A DNA stretch of 64,000 nt from Arenicola marina. Its lineage: Eukaryota; Annelida; Polychaeta; Arenicolidae. Each line of letters begins with the position of its first letter. The stretch's first letter is position 1. The DNA is taken from NCBI GenBank assembly GCA_964019135.1, contig OZ025248.1, positions 72,422,119-72,486,118 of the forward strand. The letters are read 5' to 3'. Made by a program: the position numbers and the translations under genes. Shown piece by piece: positions 1 through 11,639 of the stretch. The notes under the pieces are model-generated. The model was not told the DNA's origin and did not search any database. It was given only the letters and a program-made list of their open reading frames with translations.

Positions 1-211
1 TACATGAATATTTCTGTTGTAAGACCAAATGGTAATTTTGACGACCTTGTGAATCATCGACTCGGAACAAGTGATTCATTGTGCATATTAAAATAAAAAT
101 GACAGTCTTGATCATAAGGACACCATACAAGTAATGGGACCTCGCTGTCGAGACATATTTCCCAAACCCTCTACAGATAGATAACATTAGATAAGCGTCT
201 AGGCTACTCAC

Positions 212-272
212 GATCGTCGACAACTTGTAATGTCCGAAGAAGCCTTGATGTCCCTCCTGGTAGACGTCCGAC
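212..272 (-). CDS. CUB domain exon, last strand
   Basis: This 61-nt exon has an ACATCAG acceptor and a donor reading ATC|GTGAGT. Its first G completes the Arg codon from exon 584-714. The remaining 20 codons read SDVYQEGHQG and FFGHYKLSTI, the standard end of a CUB domain: S-D after a VELVF strand, then G-F-x-G-x-Y. The SD pair is a usual calcium-site position. It ends in phase 0. The intron before it is only 311 bp, in contrast with the 5.4-kb and 36.5-kb introns upstream. The gene must continue left of the window; nothing in bases 1-211 looks like another exon. Confidence 0.85.
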
Positions 273-583
273 CTGATGTATGGATATATAGGAGAAAATG
301 TGAGTAAATAGAAGGTGTTTCCAATGGCGTACAAGGCAATGAAATATTATCACTTATCAAATTGGAAGAATATATTACCCATGATAAAGACGGGTAGAGT
401 TTTAAAGATTTTCGTTGAGAAGTATCCTATGCGCCATATCCTCGATATCAGTAAGCTATGGTAGAGATATCAATTTTATATTTTATGAAACCACCGCTAC
501 GACTTGGTTATTATCTACTGTGTTTTTGCTGCTTGTCATGAAATAAATAGTATTAATAATGATAATAAAAAGAAAAGACTGAC

Positions 584-714
584 CTGAAGACCAGCTCCAC
601 TGTCTGATCCACCGAGATGAGGTGGCTGGGATCTTGTTGCCGCAAACTCGATCCCGAAGGTTCTTCATGTTCTCCATGTCTATCGTGAAGATGTCTATGA
701 AGTCGTACAGACAG
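584..714 (-). CDS. CUB domain exon, central/C-terminal part, one base out of frame
   Basis: The acceptor is a C-rich tract ending CCCACAG at 715 and the donor is AG|GTCAGT at 583. The first base C completes GG-C (Gly). The frame then reads CLYDFIDIFTID, continues to RVCGNKIPAT, and carries CUB cysteines 3 and 4 plus the Asp of the YDFIDIF strand, a common calcium-site position. After ATG-less IPAT the sequence fits the family only one frame over, as LISVDQTVELVF, ending in a split AG|G Arg codon. The exon is thus one base short near 621-624, where plus-strand GAGGTGG may have lost one G of a run. Reading straight through gives SSRWIRQWSW, unlike any CUB end. A consensus error is the simplest explanation; a frameshifted allele is possible. 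Confidence 0.88.
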
Positions 715-900
715 CTGTGGGGGGGGGGGAGAAGTTTCAGGGTAAAATACGACAAGGGTTAACAGATTAATGAAGTGTAGATTCGTCTGTGTGTGTGGGG
801 GGGGGGGGGGGCATCAGACCTGTGGGGGATTCCTCTTGGTAAACAATGCGACAAGGTTGGTACATTAATGAAGTCTACAGGCAGCTGTGGTGGGGAGGGG
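715..900. repeat. Decayed duplicates of the CUB exon 584-714 5' edge
   Basis: The exon edge and splice acceptor at about 697-722 (plus strand TGAAGTCGTACAGACAGCTG) recurs at about 867-893 as TGAAGTCTACAGGCAGCTG. A weaker copy lies at about 770-800 (TGAAGTGTAGATTCGTCTG). The neighbouring intron segment AAATACGACAAGGG (about 745-758) recurs at about 842-856 as ACAATGCGACAAGGT, and as AAATACGAAATAAG at about 1987-2000. The copy at 867-893 still shows a CCACCACAG acceptor in front of CTGCCTGTAGACTTCAT on the minus strand. Confidence 0.65.
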
Positions 901-1972
901 CGTCTCATGGTGTGGTGGGAAGGGGGGTCTCATGGTGTGGTGGGGGGGGGGGCGTCTCATGGTGTGGTGGGGAGGGGGGTCTCATGGTGTGGTGGGGGGG
1001 CGTCTCATGGTGTGGTGGGGGGGCGGTCTCATGGTGTGGTGGGGAGGGGCGTCTCATGGTGTGGTGGGGAGGGGCGTCTCATGGTGTGGTGTGGTGGGGG
1101 AGCGTCTCATGGTGTGGTGGGGGGGGGCGTCTCATGGTGTGGTGGGGAGGGGCGTCTCATGGTGTGGTGGGGAGGGGGTCTCATGGTGTGGTGGGGGGGG
1201 TCTCATGGTGTTGTGGGGAGGGGCGTCTCATGGTGTGGTGGGGAGGGGGCGTCTCATGGTGTGGTGGGGAGGGGCTCTCATGGTGTGGAGGGGAGGGGCG
1301 TCCTCATGGTGTGGTGGGGAGGGGCGTCTCATGGTGTGGTGGGGAGGGGCGTCTCATGGTGTGGTGGGGGAGGGGCGTCTCATGGTGTGGTGGGGAGGGG
1401 GTCTCATGGTGTGGTGGGGGGGGGTCTCATGGTGTTGTGGGGAGGGGCGTCTCATGGTGTTGTGGGGAGGGGCAGTCTCATGGTGTGGTGGGGAGGGGCG
1501 TCTCATGGTGTTTGTGGGGAGGGGCGTCTCATGGTGTGGTGGGGAGGGGCGTCTCATGGTGTGGTGGGGAGGGGCGTCTCATGGTGTGGTGGAAGGGGGG
1601 TCTCATGGTGTGGAGGGGAGGGGCGTCTCATGGTGTGGTGGGAGGGGCGTCTCATGGTGTGGTGGGGAGGGGCGTCTCATGGTGTGGTCGGGTAGGGGCG
1701 TCTCATGGTGTGGTGGGGAGGGGCGTCTCATGGTGTGGTGGGGTAGGGGCGTCTCATGCTGTGGTGGGGGGGGCGTCTCATGGTGTGGTGGGGAGGGGCG
1801 TCTCATGCTGTGGTGGGGAGGGGCGTCTCATGGTGTGGTGGGGTAGGGGGCGTCTCATAGTGTGGTGGGGAGGGGCGTCTCATGGTGTGGTTGGGAGGGG
1901 CGTCTCATGGTGTTGTGGGGAGGGCGTCTCATGCTGTGGTGGGGAGGGGCGTCTCATGGTGTGGTGGGGAGA
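885..1972. repeat. 25-bp G-rich minisatellite
   Basis: There are roughly 43 tandem units of about 25 bp with core GTCTCATGGTGTGGTGGGG. Variants change the length of the G-run and replace GGTGTGG by GGTGTTG or GCTGTGG. The G strand is the plus strand. It lies in the intron between exons 6119-6302 and 584-714. Several plus-strand frames and short minus-strand frames are open only because the unit lacks stops; they are not genes. Confidence 0.95.
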
Positions 1973-2650
1973 AAATGCTAATGGTCAAATACGAAATAAG
2001 ATTAACCAGAGTAAGGCGCAGAAGGAGAGATGTGAATGGAGTTTGGTCCCAGGTCCTGATGGTGAGTGGCAAACACGTCCTGACGGCAGAGGTCAGGGTA
2101 TGACGAGGTTAGTAAACAGTCAAGTTCCAACGAGAATGTGTGTCCTGTTATGGACACAGAAAAGCGTAACCACGCTGTAAGGACACTGGTATTAAAGAAC
2201 GCATAGATCGAAAACCATAAGTACGTGACACTCCAGGCACGCCACAAAGACATGAAGCAGCTGCGGAGTGGAAGGAATAAAATATATAGCAGGTAATTAA
2301 ATTGTTTTCTGTGATTTCAGAGTGATTAGTCTTGGGAAACTCTAGCCGGGGAACGACCGCTTATGGCGATATGAGCGCTGTTTTCACACAACATCAACAA
2401 GGGTCAATGCAAACCTTATTATACCTAGTTTCTGAGGTACACTCTGATACATATTGTACCGCATACTACATCAATGGGGGGGGGGGGATATGGACTACAT
2501 GTCATCAAGTCATCAGATAAGCCTGCCACATTGCGTTAAGCAGCGAGATGACTTTATTATCTTTGGCCGTGGGTTATGGCGCGGGCAACAATGGTAATCA
2601 CGCAATGATCACCGGGATTAACGATGTTATGAATAATGGAAAGCAGCCGA
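1973..2650. other. Intronic unique sequence
   Basis: Mostly unique sequence with no recognisable exon. The left edge (1969-2000) resembles the segment at 727-760, the right-hand relic of the duplicated exon edge. A short G-run is present at 2476-2487. Confidence 0.5.
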
Positions 2651-2659
2651 AATTACCTG

Positions 2660-2820
2660 AAGGGTGGCTGAGGGTGGGGGCTGCGGGTGGGGGGCTTGGG
2701 GTGGGGGGCGGGGGTTAGGGGGCTGAGGGTGGGGGCTGGGGGTGGGGCGATGGGTGGGGGGCGGGGGTTAGGGGGCTGAGGGTGGGGGGCTGGGGGTGGG
2801 GGCGATGGGTGGGGGGCGGC
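2660..2820. repeat. G-rich degenerate minisatellite
   Basis: Repeats of GGGGGCTGAGGGTGGGG and related blocks with period about 20-40 bp. Runs of three or more G are spaced closely enough for G-quadruplex formation on the plus strand. Confidence 0.8.
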
Positions 2821-3900
2821 TGTTGGTCATCTCATCTGAATCAGCTGCATCCACTCATGATAACAATAGATATCGACAGACCTAGGGAGGTGGGTGGGGG
2901 GGGGAGGGTAAAAACGACTAAGGGTCGGGGGAGAATGAAATGTTCAGAGATGGAGAGATAATGAGGCAGATAGACACCCAGGACGGTAGAACGATCAACA
3001 GACCGATAGCGGAGGCGAGAGAGATCCAAACTGCTGAAAAGCCATGGGCAAATCTGTGCCCAAGTGGAAAGGAAAAACGGATGCAGCGACACGAAATAAC
3101 AGCAAGAAACACATCCATGGGCAGCTCGAATGCCAACACCGCGATCGCAAACAGAGATACTGCATGTAGGCCCAGATTCGGGACAAAATAGAGCTGTAAC
3201 TCCCCCACAGATTACAGCGCCCTCTCATATGAAAGTGATTGATGATGTCCGGCAGTCGATGCCCGTCGATCTCCACCATTCCCGGGGGTCGCAAGAGGGC
3301 GCCACTGCAAGTCTGAAGCGTCCGGCCAATTGCTAATACTTTTGCCATAATGGGACATCCGACACAAAGGAAGCCTCAGATAGGATAGGAAATGTGTTAA
3401 GGGTGGGCAGCGGGGGGCGGATGTACAAGGTAGGGGGAGGGGGCAGCGGGGAGGATTGGAGGAGGAGATGAGTGGCGGGGGGGGGGGGGGAGGGGGGGGG
3501 GTAGGACAGCGTGGGTGTCCCTGTTGAGGTGCGGTACTGTGAGTGGTTGGAGAGATTGCACAGAGGACAATGACGGGCAAAAGTATCCGGGATGCCATGG
3601 TAGTCCAAGGCAGGGTAGTCCCATGGCAGGGTAGTCCATCGCAATGCTCGTTTCTCATATGATGACGCACATAATGCGAGCCGGGTAGCTGGGTGCATGG
3701 GGGGTCCAAAGAAATCGCAGGACACTTTCCAGCACTTAAGGCTGTTAATTTGCGCCGGTGGCTCCCTCTAGTTGGCCTTCCGGTCACATTTGTGGTGAGT
3801 GTTTTTCGTGTTTTTTTGGCACCGGAAGGTACCGTATTCGCGCATTGTATGCAGTATTCAGTAGCTTACCAAAACACTAACGGTGGAGTAATGCAAATAG
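2821..3900. other. Intronic sequence with low-complexity G tracts
   Basis: No exon recognised. G-rich tracts lie at 2889-2912 and 3475-3502. Short open frames on both strands show no family resemblance. Confidence 0.45.
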
Positions 3901-3904
3901 ACGA

Positions 3905-5925
3905 CAGTGCTACACCACCAGTGGTAGCCCTACACCGCTAGCGGTAGTCCTACACAACTAACGGTAGTCCTACACCGCGAGCGGTAGTCCTACACAACTA
4001 ACGATAGTCCTACACCGCTAGTGTCAGTCCTACACAACTAACGGTAGTCCTACACCGCTAGCGGTAGTCCTACACAACTAACGATAGTCCTACACCGCTA
4101 GTGTCAGTCCTACACAACTAACGGTAGTCCTACACCGCTAACGGTAGTCCTACACAACTAACGGTAGTCCTACACCGCTAGTGTCAGTCCTACACCGCTA
4201 ACGGTAGTCCTACACAACTAACGGTAGTCATAGACAACTAACGGTAGTCCTACACCGGTAGCGGTAGTCATACACAACTAACGGTAGTCCTACACCGCTA
4301 ACGATAGTTCTTACACCGCTAACGGTAGTCCTACATAGCTAACGGTAGTCCTACACAGCTAACGGTAGTCCTACAACGCTAGTGGTAGTCCTACACAGCT
4401 AACGGTAGTCCTGCATAGCTAACGGTAGTCCTGCACAGCTAACGGTAGTCCTACACCGCTAACGGTAGTCCTACACAGCTAACCATAGTCCTACACAGCT
4501 AACGGTAGTCCTACACAACTAACGATGGCCCTACACAGCTAACGGTAGTCCTACACAGCTAACGGTAGTCCTACACAACTAACGGTAGTCCTACACCGCT
4601 AGTTGTAGTCCTACACAACTAACGGTAGTCCTACACAGCTAACGATAGTCCTTACACCGCTAACGGTAGTCCTACACAGCTAACGGTAGTCCTACACAGC
4701 TAACGGTAGTCCCAGAACGCTAGTGGCAGTCCTACATAACTAACGGTAGTCCTACACCGCTAGTGGTAGTCCTACACAGCTAACGGTAGGCCTGCACAGC
4801 TAACGGTAGTCCTACACCGCTAACGGTAGTCCTACACAGCTAACGGTAGTCCTACACAGCTAACGGTAGTCCTACACCGCTAACGGTAGTCCTACACCGC
4901 GAACGGTAGTCCTACACAGCTAACGGTAGTCCTACACAACTAACGATGGCCCTACACAGCTAACGGTAGTCCTACACCGCTAACGGTAGTCCTACACAGC
5001 TAACGGTAGTCCTACACAACTACCGATGGCCGTACACAGCTAACGGTAGTCCTACACAGCTAACGGTAGTCCTACACCGCTAACGGTAGTCCTCCTACAG
5101 AGCTAACAGTAGTCCTCCTACACAGCTAACGGTAGTCCTCCTACACAGCTAACGGTAGTCATCCTACAGAGCTAACGGTAGTCCTCCTACAGAGCTAACG
5201 GTAGTCCTCCTACACAGCTAACGGTAGTCCTCCTACACAGCTAACGGTAGTCCTCCTACACAGCTAACGGTAGTCCTCCTACACAGCTAACGGTAGTCCT
5301 CCTACACCGCTAACGGTAGTCCTCCTACACAGCTAACGGTAGTCCTCCTACACAGCTAACGGTAGTCCTCCTACACAGCTAACGGTAGTCCTCCTACACA
5401 GCCAGCTAACGGTAGTCCTCCTACACAGCTAACGGTAGTCCTACTACACAGCTAACGGTAGTCCTACTCAGCTAACGGTAGTCATCCTACACCGCTAACG
5501 GTAGTCCTCCTACACAGCTAACGGTAGTCCTCCTACACAGCTAACGGTAGTCCTCCTACACAGCTAACGGTAGTCCTCCTACACAGCTAACGGTAGTCAT
5601 CCTACACAGCTAACGGTAGTCCTCCTACACAGCTAACGGTAGTCTTCCTACACAGCTAACGGTAGTCCTACTACAGCGCTAACGGTAGTCCTGCTACACA
5701 GCTAACGGTAGTCCTCCTACACAGCTAACGGTAGTCCTCCTACACAGCTAACGGTAGTCCTACACAGCTAACGGTAGTCCTCCTACACAGCTAACGGTAG
5801 TCCTCCTACACAGCTAACGGTAGTCCTCCTACACAGCTAGCGGTAGTCCCACACAGCTAACGACAGTCCTGCTACACAGCTAGCGGTAGTCCCACACAGC
5901 TAACGGTAGTCCTACAATATTGACA
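3905..5925. repeat. 20-bp / 23-bp minisatellite
   Basis: About 95 tandem units. From about 3905 to 5088 the unit is 20 bp (CTAACGGTAGTCCTACACAG, with ACCG and ACAA variants before CTA). From about 5089 onward most units are 23 bp because TCC is duplicated (AGTCCTCCTACA). The last units near 5840-5920 revert to mixed lengths. Every unit carries TAACGG, which matches the Myb core YAACKG. The array sits in the intron between exons 6119-6302 and 584-714. Confidence 0.95.
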
Positions 5926-5949
5926 ACCTAATATAGTTACATATAGTGA

Positions 5950-6100
5950 GTAGGAGAGGAAGAGACAAATAAACAGTCAGAGGAAGAGAGAGAGAGTGAG
6001 AGAGAGAAAGGGAGAAAGCGAGAGAAAGAAAAAAACCGAGAGAGGGAGAGATAGATGGAGAGAGAGAGAGAGGACGCCAAAGAGAGAGAGATGTTGAGGG
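5950..6100. repeat. GA-rich microsatellite beside CUB exon
   Basis: A GAGAGA / GAAAGA purine tract on the plus strand, which is a CT-rich tract on the transcribed minus strand just downstream of the 6118 splice donor. No coding sequence. Confidence 0.85.
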
Positions 6101-6118
6101 TGCATGTTAACCGCTTAC

Positions 6119-6302
6119 CCTTTGTTTTCCCTTTGAGGTTCCAGGTCAAAGTGCAAGAAGCTTATGTTGATGCGTTCATCTGGCGTTCCCTGGAAGATGT
6201 AGCGGCATTCCGATGATCCGGGGTAGTTGGCAGGGTAGTTGGGGCTCGTGAAGTTACCCTCAATACCACCTTTACTCGTGAAGTAGGTCACACATGGTTG
6301 AC
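6119..6302 (-). CDS. CUB domain exon, N-terminal half
   Basis: The 184-nt exon is bounded by a CTTCTTGCAG acceptor and a GG|GTAAGC donor. It begins with GT (completing a Gly codon), encodes 60 residues from QPCVTYF to RENK, and ends with GG. It contains the CUB hallmarks GNFTSPNYPANYP, the second cysteine in SSECRYIF, and the strand INISFLHFDLE. CUB domains are extracellular beta-sandwich modules of about 110 residues that mediate protein and glycan binding, often with calcium. The first two of the four canonical cysteines lie here. Phase 1 at its start is the usual boundary for shuffled extracellular modules. The family within CUB proteins (tolloid-, neuropilin- or SOL-like) cannot be set from one domain. 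Confidence 0.92.
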
Positions 6303-7975
6303 CTGCAAGAAGGTAAGTGCATGTATAAGGATACCAGTGTATATATGTATGCCAGGAACTCAATGACAAGCGGGGGTCGTATGGTTCGCCTGCTACAGTA
6401 ACTGAAGGCAGATCAAGTTTAGGGTATTTTCTCCTTATGAAACTCACACAGTACATATTATGAGCAATGGATCAGCTAAGGGACGGAAATGATGTTACGT
6501 TGCAATGGCAAGGGTGGGCTACCTGACTCATCTGCAACAGTATTTGAAACAAGACATATTTCAGTCTCGGTCTGAGACCCACATACTACCATTGTTACAG
6601 AAGAAAGTTATGAATATATTTTATGATTTTTCAGTAAAAACAGAAAACCAGGCATGAGGGGGTTATGCCGCTAAAGTAGATCACAGTTATCGAAGGTCAT
6701 CGAGTGATCCTATGGCGGATGTATATCAATGCAGACCGATTCTGCATTAACGATGACACAAATTTATGCCTGCAAATAAAATGAGCGGCGGTCGTTTTAC
6801 GTTTGCGACCGAAGGACAAGCCTCGATCCTGTTTGCTTTGCAGTTTTTGTCCGGCTCCGGCCTTTCCCTTAATGAGTCCCGGTGTCGCGTCGGCGTCCCT
6901 GATTGGTTCCCCGGGGGGCACACGTCTCCCGAGGGGACAGGACTGGGATCCGTGTACGTAGGTCACACAACGGCCATCAGCTATGCTCGGCAGACATAAT
7001 GAGGCTTCGGACCCAAGTCCAGAAGACACTGATTACCAGCAACTTTGATTTGTGCCCTTCAGGGCGCGAGCCCATGGTGCATCCAAATCGACTCACCGAC
7101 AGGGACGACGATTGCAGTGCTGAGTTGGGCAGCTTTGTAAGCAGCAGTATATGTAAACACCCTGTAATGGTATTCACGACAGCTTGTGTAGCGTCAGTAA
7201 TACTGCTACAGTAATGTGGCGTCCCAGGCTCGATGCGGAGGACAAGATATCCAAAGCCGTATATTAACCTTCTTTATTATTTCATGTACAACTACAAAGC
7301 GATGTCCTGTATGAGTACTGTACGTGTGACGTATTTCTTTGTGTTCTCCTATGTGACGCATCGTCGTCTTCACAAGGAAAAGCATTTGGTTGCATTTTTT
7401 TGCGGTCGTTCGCTGTTAAAATGGTTTTCAGTATATATTATACACCGAAACCCGCTGTAAAAAAACTGGGCCTGATATATACACTGTATACACCAGGCTC
7501 AGTTTTCGCTCTATATCTTCACTGTAGCGTCAACATGGTAGATACTGGGCGCAGTATTCCAATCTATATTCAATGCGCAACGTTATCATGTCGTCTGACC
7601 ACCCGCCACCGCCTTGGGGTTCTGGCGCCAACGTTGGTTGGATGGCCAACCAGTAGCCGGTACCTGTAGGCTGGGTTATTCCTGCCTTCCAATGGGTTAA
7701 CGATGACATCAGGAATGACGCATTACGTAAACACTATTCGGTGGTACAAAAAACTGCATTCACGCTTTTGCCAAATGTCGACCGTGATTTTCTCTTCAAA
7801 CGAGCCTTCTTCAGAACTGGACGAGACCTTAAAGCTATTGTCAACCTCAATCTAGGGCTACGACTACTTGGTTGTTATCGGCATTGTCGGGTAATCGTGT
7901 TTCGGTCTCGAGTGATTCTCGCGAGATTATGTTCCCCCCGCGAGTGCGGACGGTCGTTAACTTGACACCTGCGAC
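6303..7975. other. Unique intronic sequence
   Basis: No exon recognised. The segment 6780-7000 is richer in GC and CpG than its surroundings and has short open frames on both strands, none with recognisable similarity. Confidence 0.4.
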
Positions 7976-7984
7976 AAAGAACCC

Positions 7985-8170
7985 ATGAGCCCGGGGCCAT
8001 GGGTCAGGGGTCTGGGGTCATGGGCCCGGGGGCATGGGTCTGGGGTCATGGGTCTGGGGTCATGGGCCCGGGGTCATGGGTCTGGGGTCATGGGCCCGGG
8101 GTCATAGGCCCCCGGCCATGAGTCCGGGGTCATAGGCCCCTGGCCATGAGTCCGGGGTCATAGGCCCCTG
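7985..8170. repeat. Short minisatellite GGTCATGGG
   Basis: About ten copies of a 15- to 16-bp block such as GGGTCTGGGGTCATGG, shifting to GGGTCATAGGCCCC toward the right end. Confidence 0.85.
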
Positions 8171-10850
8171 ACACATTCCAGAGGCTCATGGTGAGACATT
8201 CCATGCAGCAATTTACCTTGATCTGTTTCTATGATTCCGGGGTTATACCATGTCTACCAGCGTATGAAAGTATTTATTAATTGTCCCTGGTACGAAAATA
8301 CCGCAGAAACACCGTTAACCTTACAGTGAACATCAACTAAAATAAAGTTAGCCAGATGTTGGTAACTTTGGTAAAGGTATGTAATTCAAGTTATTTAGCG
8401 AGCGCATACCAAACTGGCCAGGGCTACTCTACAGTGCCCCCCCCCCCCACCCCCCTTTGTTTTTTACTAAGGTAATACATCAAATCATGACTCAATATAC
8501 TCCAGTTTGAAAAAAAAACACGCGCACAACACTCTCCACAATTTGATAGCCATAACCGAGAACCATGAGTAAATTAGCTTAGAGATAACCCCCTGACGTA
8601 TGAATGTTCGATGATGCATTGATCACACCAGCACCTGTTTATCGGAGACTCCGCTGGGTTAGGCTACGAAGTGTAGCCATTAACCACCCCGGTCTTCCTG
8701 GGAGACGTGCAGTGACCCAAAGGCTTCACTCACGGAAGTGGATTTTCACGACGGCAACCGACGCCAAAACGAAAAAGAAAAAGAGTTTAAAGCAATTATG
8801 TCCTTTCCGAAATAAAAAAAGAATATCTTAAAGCAATTATTTCCCAGCGTTTGATTTATTCGACTTTACGCGGCGGACAGCTGCCTGTGTGGGTCCGGGC
8901 CAGGTCGACGGGACGCCGTGTGAAAATAAGATCATCCGATTAATGCAGCTTCAGTGGGAAGCGCGATGTGGTGGAGATCCCCCTTCAGGGAACAGCAATG
9001 GCGCTATGTTACTGGCCGAGGTGGGGGGGGGGGGGGGGTAGAAGGGAGGGGGTACTCTCTCCTATGGTGACCTATGGTACCGCTGCATCTTACGAGATTT
9101 CAATGCGTAAAGCGAAGCATACTTGAGTCCAACATGATCCTATCACAAGAAGTCTCTATGTAATATATGTTTGTTTAATTGTGATGCACACCTTTGGGCA
9201 ATAAACATTATTATAAGTGCGAGTTGTACGCAGTATTTGTATTAGGGGTGATTAGAACGGCTGGTTAACAGTCTCTGCCTCAAATTTTCGGTTAGTAATC
9301 AAAATCTGGTATTTCAAAGAGACTTGCGCTGTGAAGCGAAACGCCAATTTATTCCCCTTAACATCACTCCGTTTATTCCTAAATCATTAATTACTTGATA
9401 TTCAACGCTTATTTTTTAAGGTTTTGATGCCTTCCGGTTTGTCAAATCCTAAAGGGATTGATTGATTCATCTGATTATGTTCTATTCCTGGTTAGACCGT
9501 ATTCTTCAAGCAAGACGACGAATCGACGCTCGTATGAAATTACGATCAACCGTCCTACATCGAACCTCTGATGAACCGGAAACTGAAGCAGGTGGTGCCC
9601 ATATGAAGCACCACCTAGATGTGGGGCGTCACCTAGCGAGTGATCAAGACTGAAATGGACAGGCAAAGATCGATTGCAGTCTTCCACCACAGCCGTTGTT
9701 TGTCCGGTCAACGCCACCCGGTCGGAGATTTCGGTACACATCCCCATCAACTGAGCGATAATTGAGGAGTTAGTCTCGCTACTAGTGATGTTGTGATGCG
9801 GCATTTGGTAATAGTAGTTCCGATTTCTGAGAGTAAATGGACAATAGAGGTAGACACAATGAAAATGATTTCTTTATAGCACAAAATAACTTTTGCACTA
9901 ATCAATCAAAATTAAATTTGCCTTTCGCAAGATAGTAATCAGGCACGATTCCTGGGTTCATGGAGGGCATCAGATACGAATAATACATAGATCCACAATT
10001 TTGGTGATCGCTCTTCATGGCTAATGATGATTTCATACTTCTGGTTCAAATGGGAATTTTTCACCTCTTCATAAATTGGGTTATTTAATTTATTGCTTAG
10101 CGCATAAGAATAAAGTTATTCCACGAAGAAATTGATCCATTGTTAATAAGTTGCCCTTATATGGAGAAGAAATGGGTTTTTTATGCGGTATGAATACTGC
10201 CTCATTATGAGTTATCGGTTTCTCCTTAAAGAATAATGGATTGCTCCGTGATGAAGCAAACACAGAATGATGATTACTCCATCGACGAAGTGGTTTCTTT
10301 CTTGGGTTCTGCATTATAATCCTTACCACCCATACCAGGAGGGGGAACAGAGGGATAATCTAGAGGCCCCCCGTCTAACTAGGGCCATCATACAGACTTG
10401 AAGAGCTATCTAACCCGTGACTTGGAGAGAACTGCCACATTGGTGCAGCCGGCGACCTGCATGGCGCTCCGGTCATCTACACTGATTGCTGTGAAACACT
10501 CTCTGCCTTCGACTCACTCCGCTCGGGCTCCATTATATTTCTGTTGTCGCCTACGTCCTCAATGCATTTTCACACTCATTCGCCAGGGTGGCGCTGCGCA
10601 AATCAATAGGAAAAATGCGTCGCGCATTGCTACAAATTGGTGCTGGGACCCAGCCTAAGCCTAATAACACATGAAATCAGGTGATGAAAAGAAAGAGTTC
10701 TGTCACAATTATAACTTTTTCGAAAGGGTACAAGATGTTTTTTGCTGTAATAAATATACAAAGCTCGTTATTTTTATGTTTTATTCTTGAAAATTATATC
10801 GTTGCAAGAAATTACAGCTGATTTGACCGTTTTTCAAGAATCGTGAAATT
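8171..10850. other. Unique AT-rich intronic sequence
   Basis: Mostly unique, AT-rich, with C and G homopolymers at 8437-8449 and 9024-9040. An open frame of 109 codons on the minus strand (9475-9804) resembles no family I know. Nothing else supported. Confidence 0.4.
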
Positions 10851-10854
10851 TGCG

Positions 10855-11058
10855 TACGCCAAGGGCACTCCGCCTATACACCATATCCTACGCCAAGGGC
10901 ATTCCGCCTATACACAATATCGTACGCCAAGGGCACTCCGCCTATACGCCATATCGTACGCCAAGGGCACTCCGCATATACACCATATCGTACGCCAAGG
11001 GCACTCCGCCTATACACCGTATCGTACGCCAAGGGCACTCCGCCTATACACCGTATCG
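10855..11058. repeat. 34-bp tandem repeat, six units
   Basis: Six regular 34-bp units with core TACGCCAAGGGCACTCCGCC start at 10855, 10889, 10923, 10957, 10991 and 11025. The units differ by one or two bases. Because 34 is not a multiple of three, all short frames through it are shadows. Confidence 0.95.
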
Positions 11059-11433
11059 TATTCAGAGAATCTTTGCTCAGCGAAAACATACCATGTCGAG
11101 CTACTTAGTCTGCTTCCCATATTCGTCTGACCAGACGCCGTAACTGATGCAATGGAGACCCCGCACCATTTCCATGATCTTCTGAGTAAGGCTTGATCAC
11201 GCGGTTCGCTGGGAACCAGCCTGCCTGTTCGAAACAGACCAACAGACCGCTGGTAACGGGTATCCTCCATTTTAGAAAGGGCCGGAATTCCGGCCTTTTT
11301 CCTTAGTCGCCAAATTTAAAAAACATAACTGATGTTCTCATACTGCACCTCATAAGTGTTTCTATATATTTTCGAAGGAAATATCTAATTACGACATATG
11401 CTGACTTATAAGACGGGCGTCTAACCTCGAAAC

Positions 11434-11624
11434 GAGGGGGCCTCCCTGGTGTAGTGGTTAGCGCACTAGACCGCAGATCAATAGGTCCTGGGTTCGAATC
11501 CGGGCTCGGGCACCTAATCTGGGGCATGTTTCATTCCTTCATCCTTCATCGTCTCGGGAGGTTCCTTGGCCCAATTTAGCCTGTATGTGCACAAAAGTGG
11601 CCTAAAACACCAACATTCCATTCC
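11434..11624 (+). mobile_element. tRNA-derived SINE with perfect target-site duplication
   Basis: A 191-bp element lies between two identical 14-bp direct repeats, TCTAACCTCGAAAC, at 11420-11433 and 11625-11638. The head is tRNA-like: a D-arm/A-box region (TAGTGGTTAGCGC) and a perfect B box (GGTTCGAATCC at 11491-11501). The acceptor-stem halves pair poorly, so this is not a working tRNA gene. The body at 11560-11610 (AGGTTCCTTGGCCC to CCTAAAACAC) is shared with the element at 16140-16324. The intact duplication suggests a fairly recent insertion. Confidence 0.85.
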
Positions 11625-11639
11625 TCTAACCTCGAAACT

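Noticed and set aside
793-2180. Gly/Trp-rich open frames over the 25-bp array
   Set aside because: Several overlapping frames are open at once over a simple repeat inside an intron.
3905-5925. CRISPR-like regular array
   Set aside because: There are no unique spacers, units are contiguous, and the context is eukaryotic.
9475-9804. 109-codon minus-strand frame
   Set aside because: Length is within chance for this much sequence, and no motif, signal peptide or splice context was recognised.
11434-11520. Functional tRNA gene
   Set aside because: The A and B boxes are good, but the acceptor stem pairs at only about four of seven positions and the anticodon arm is irregular. The flanking target-site duplication shows a SINE.
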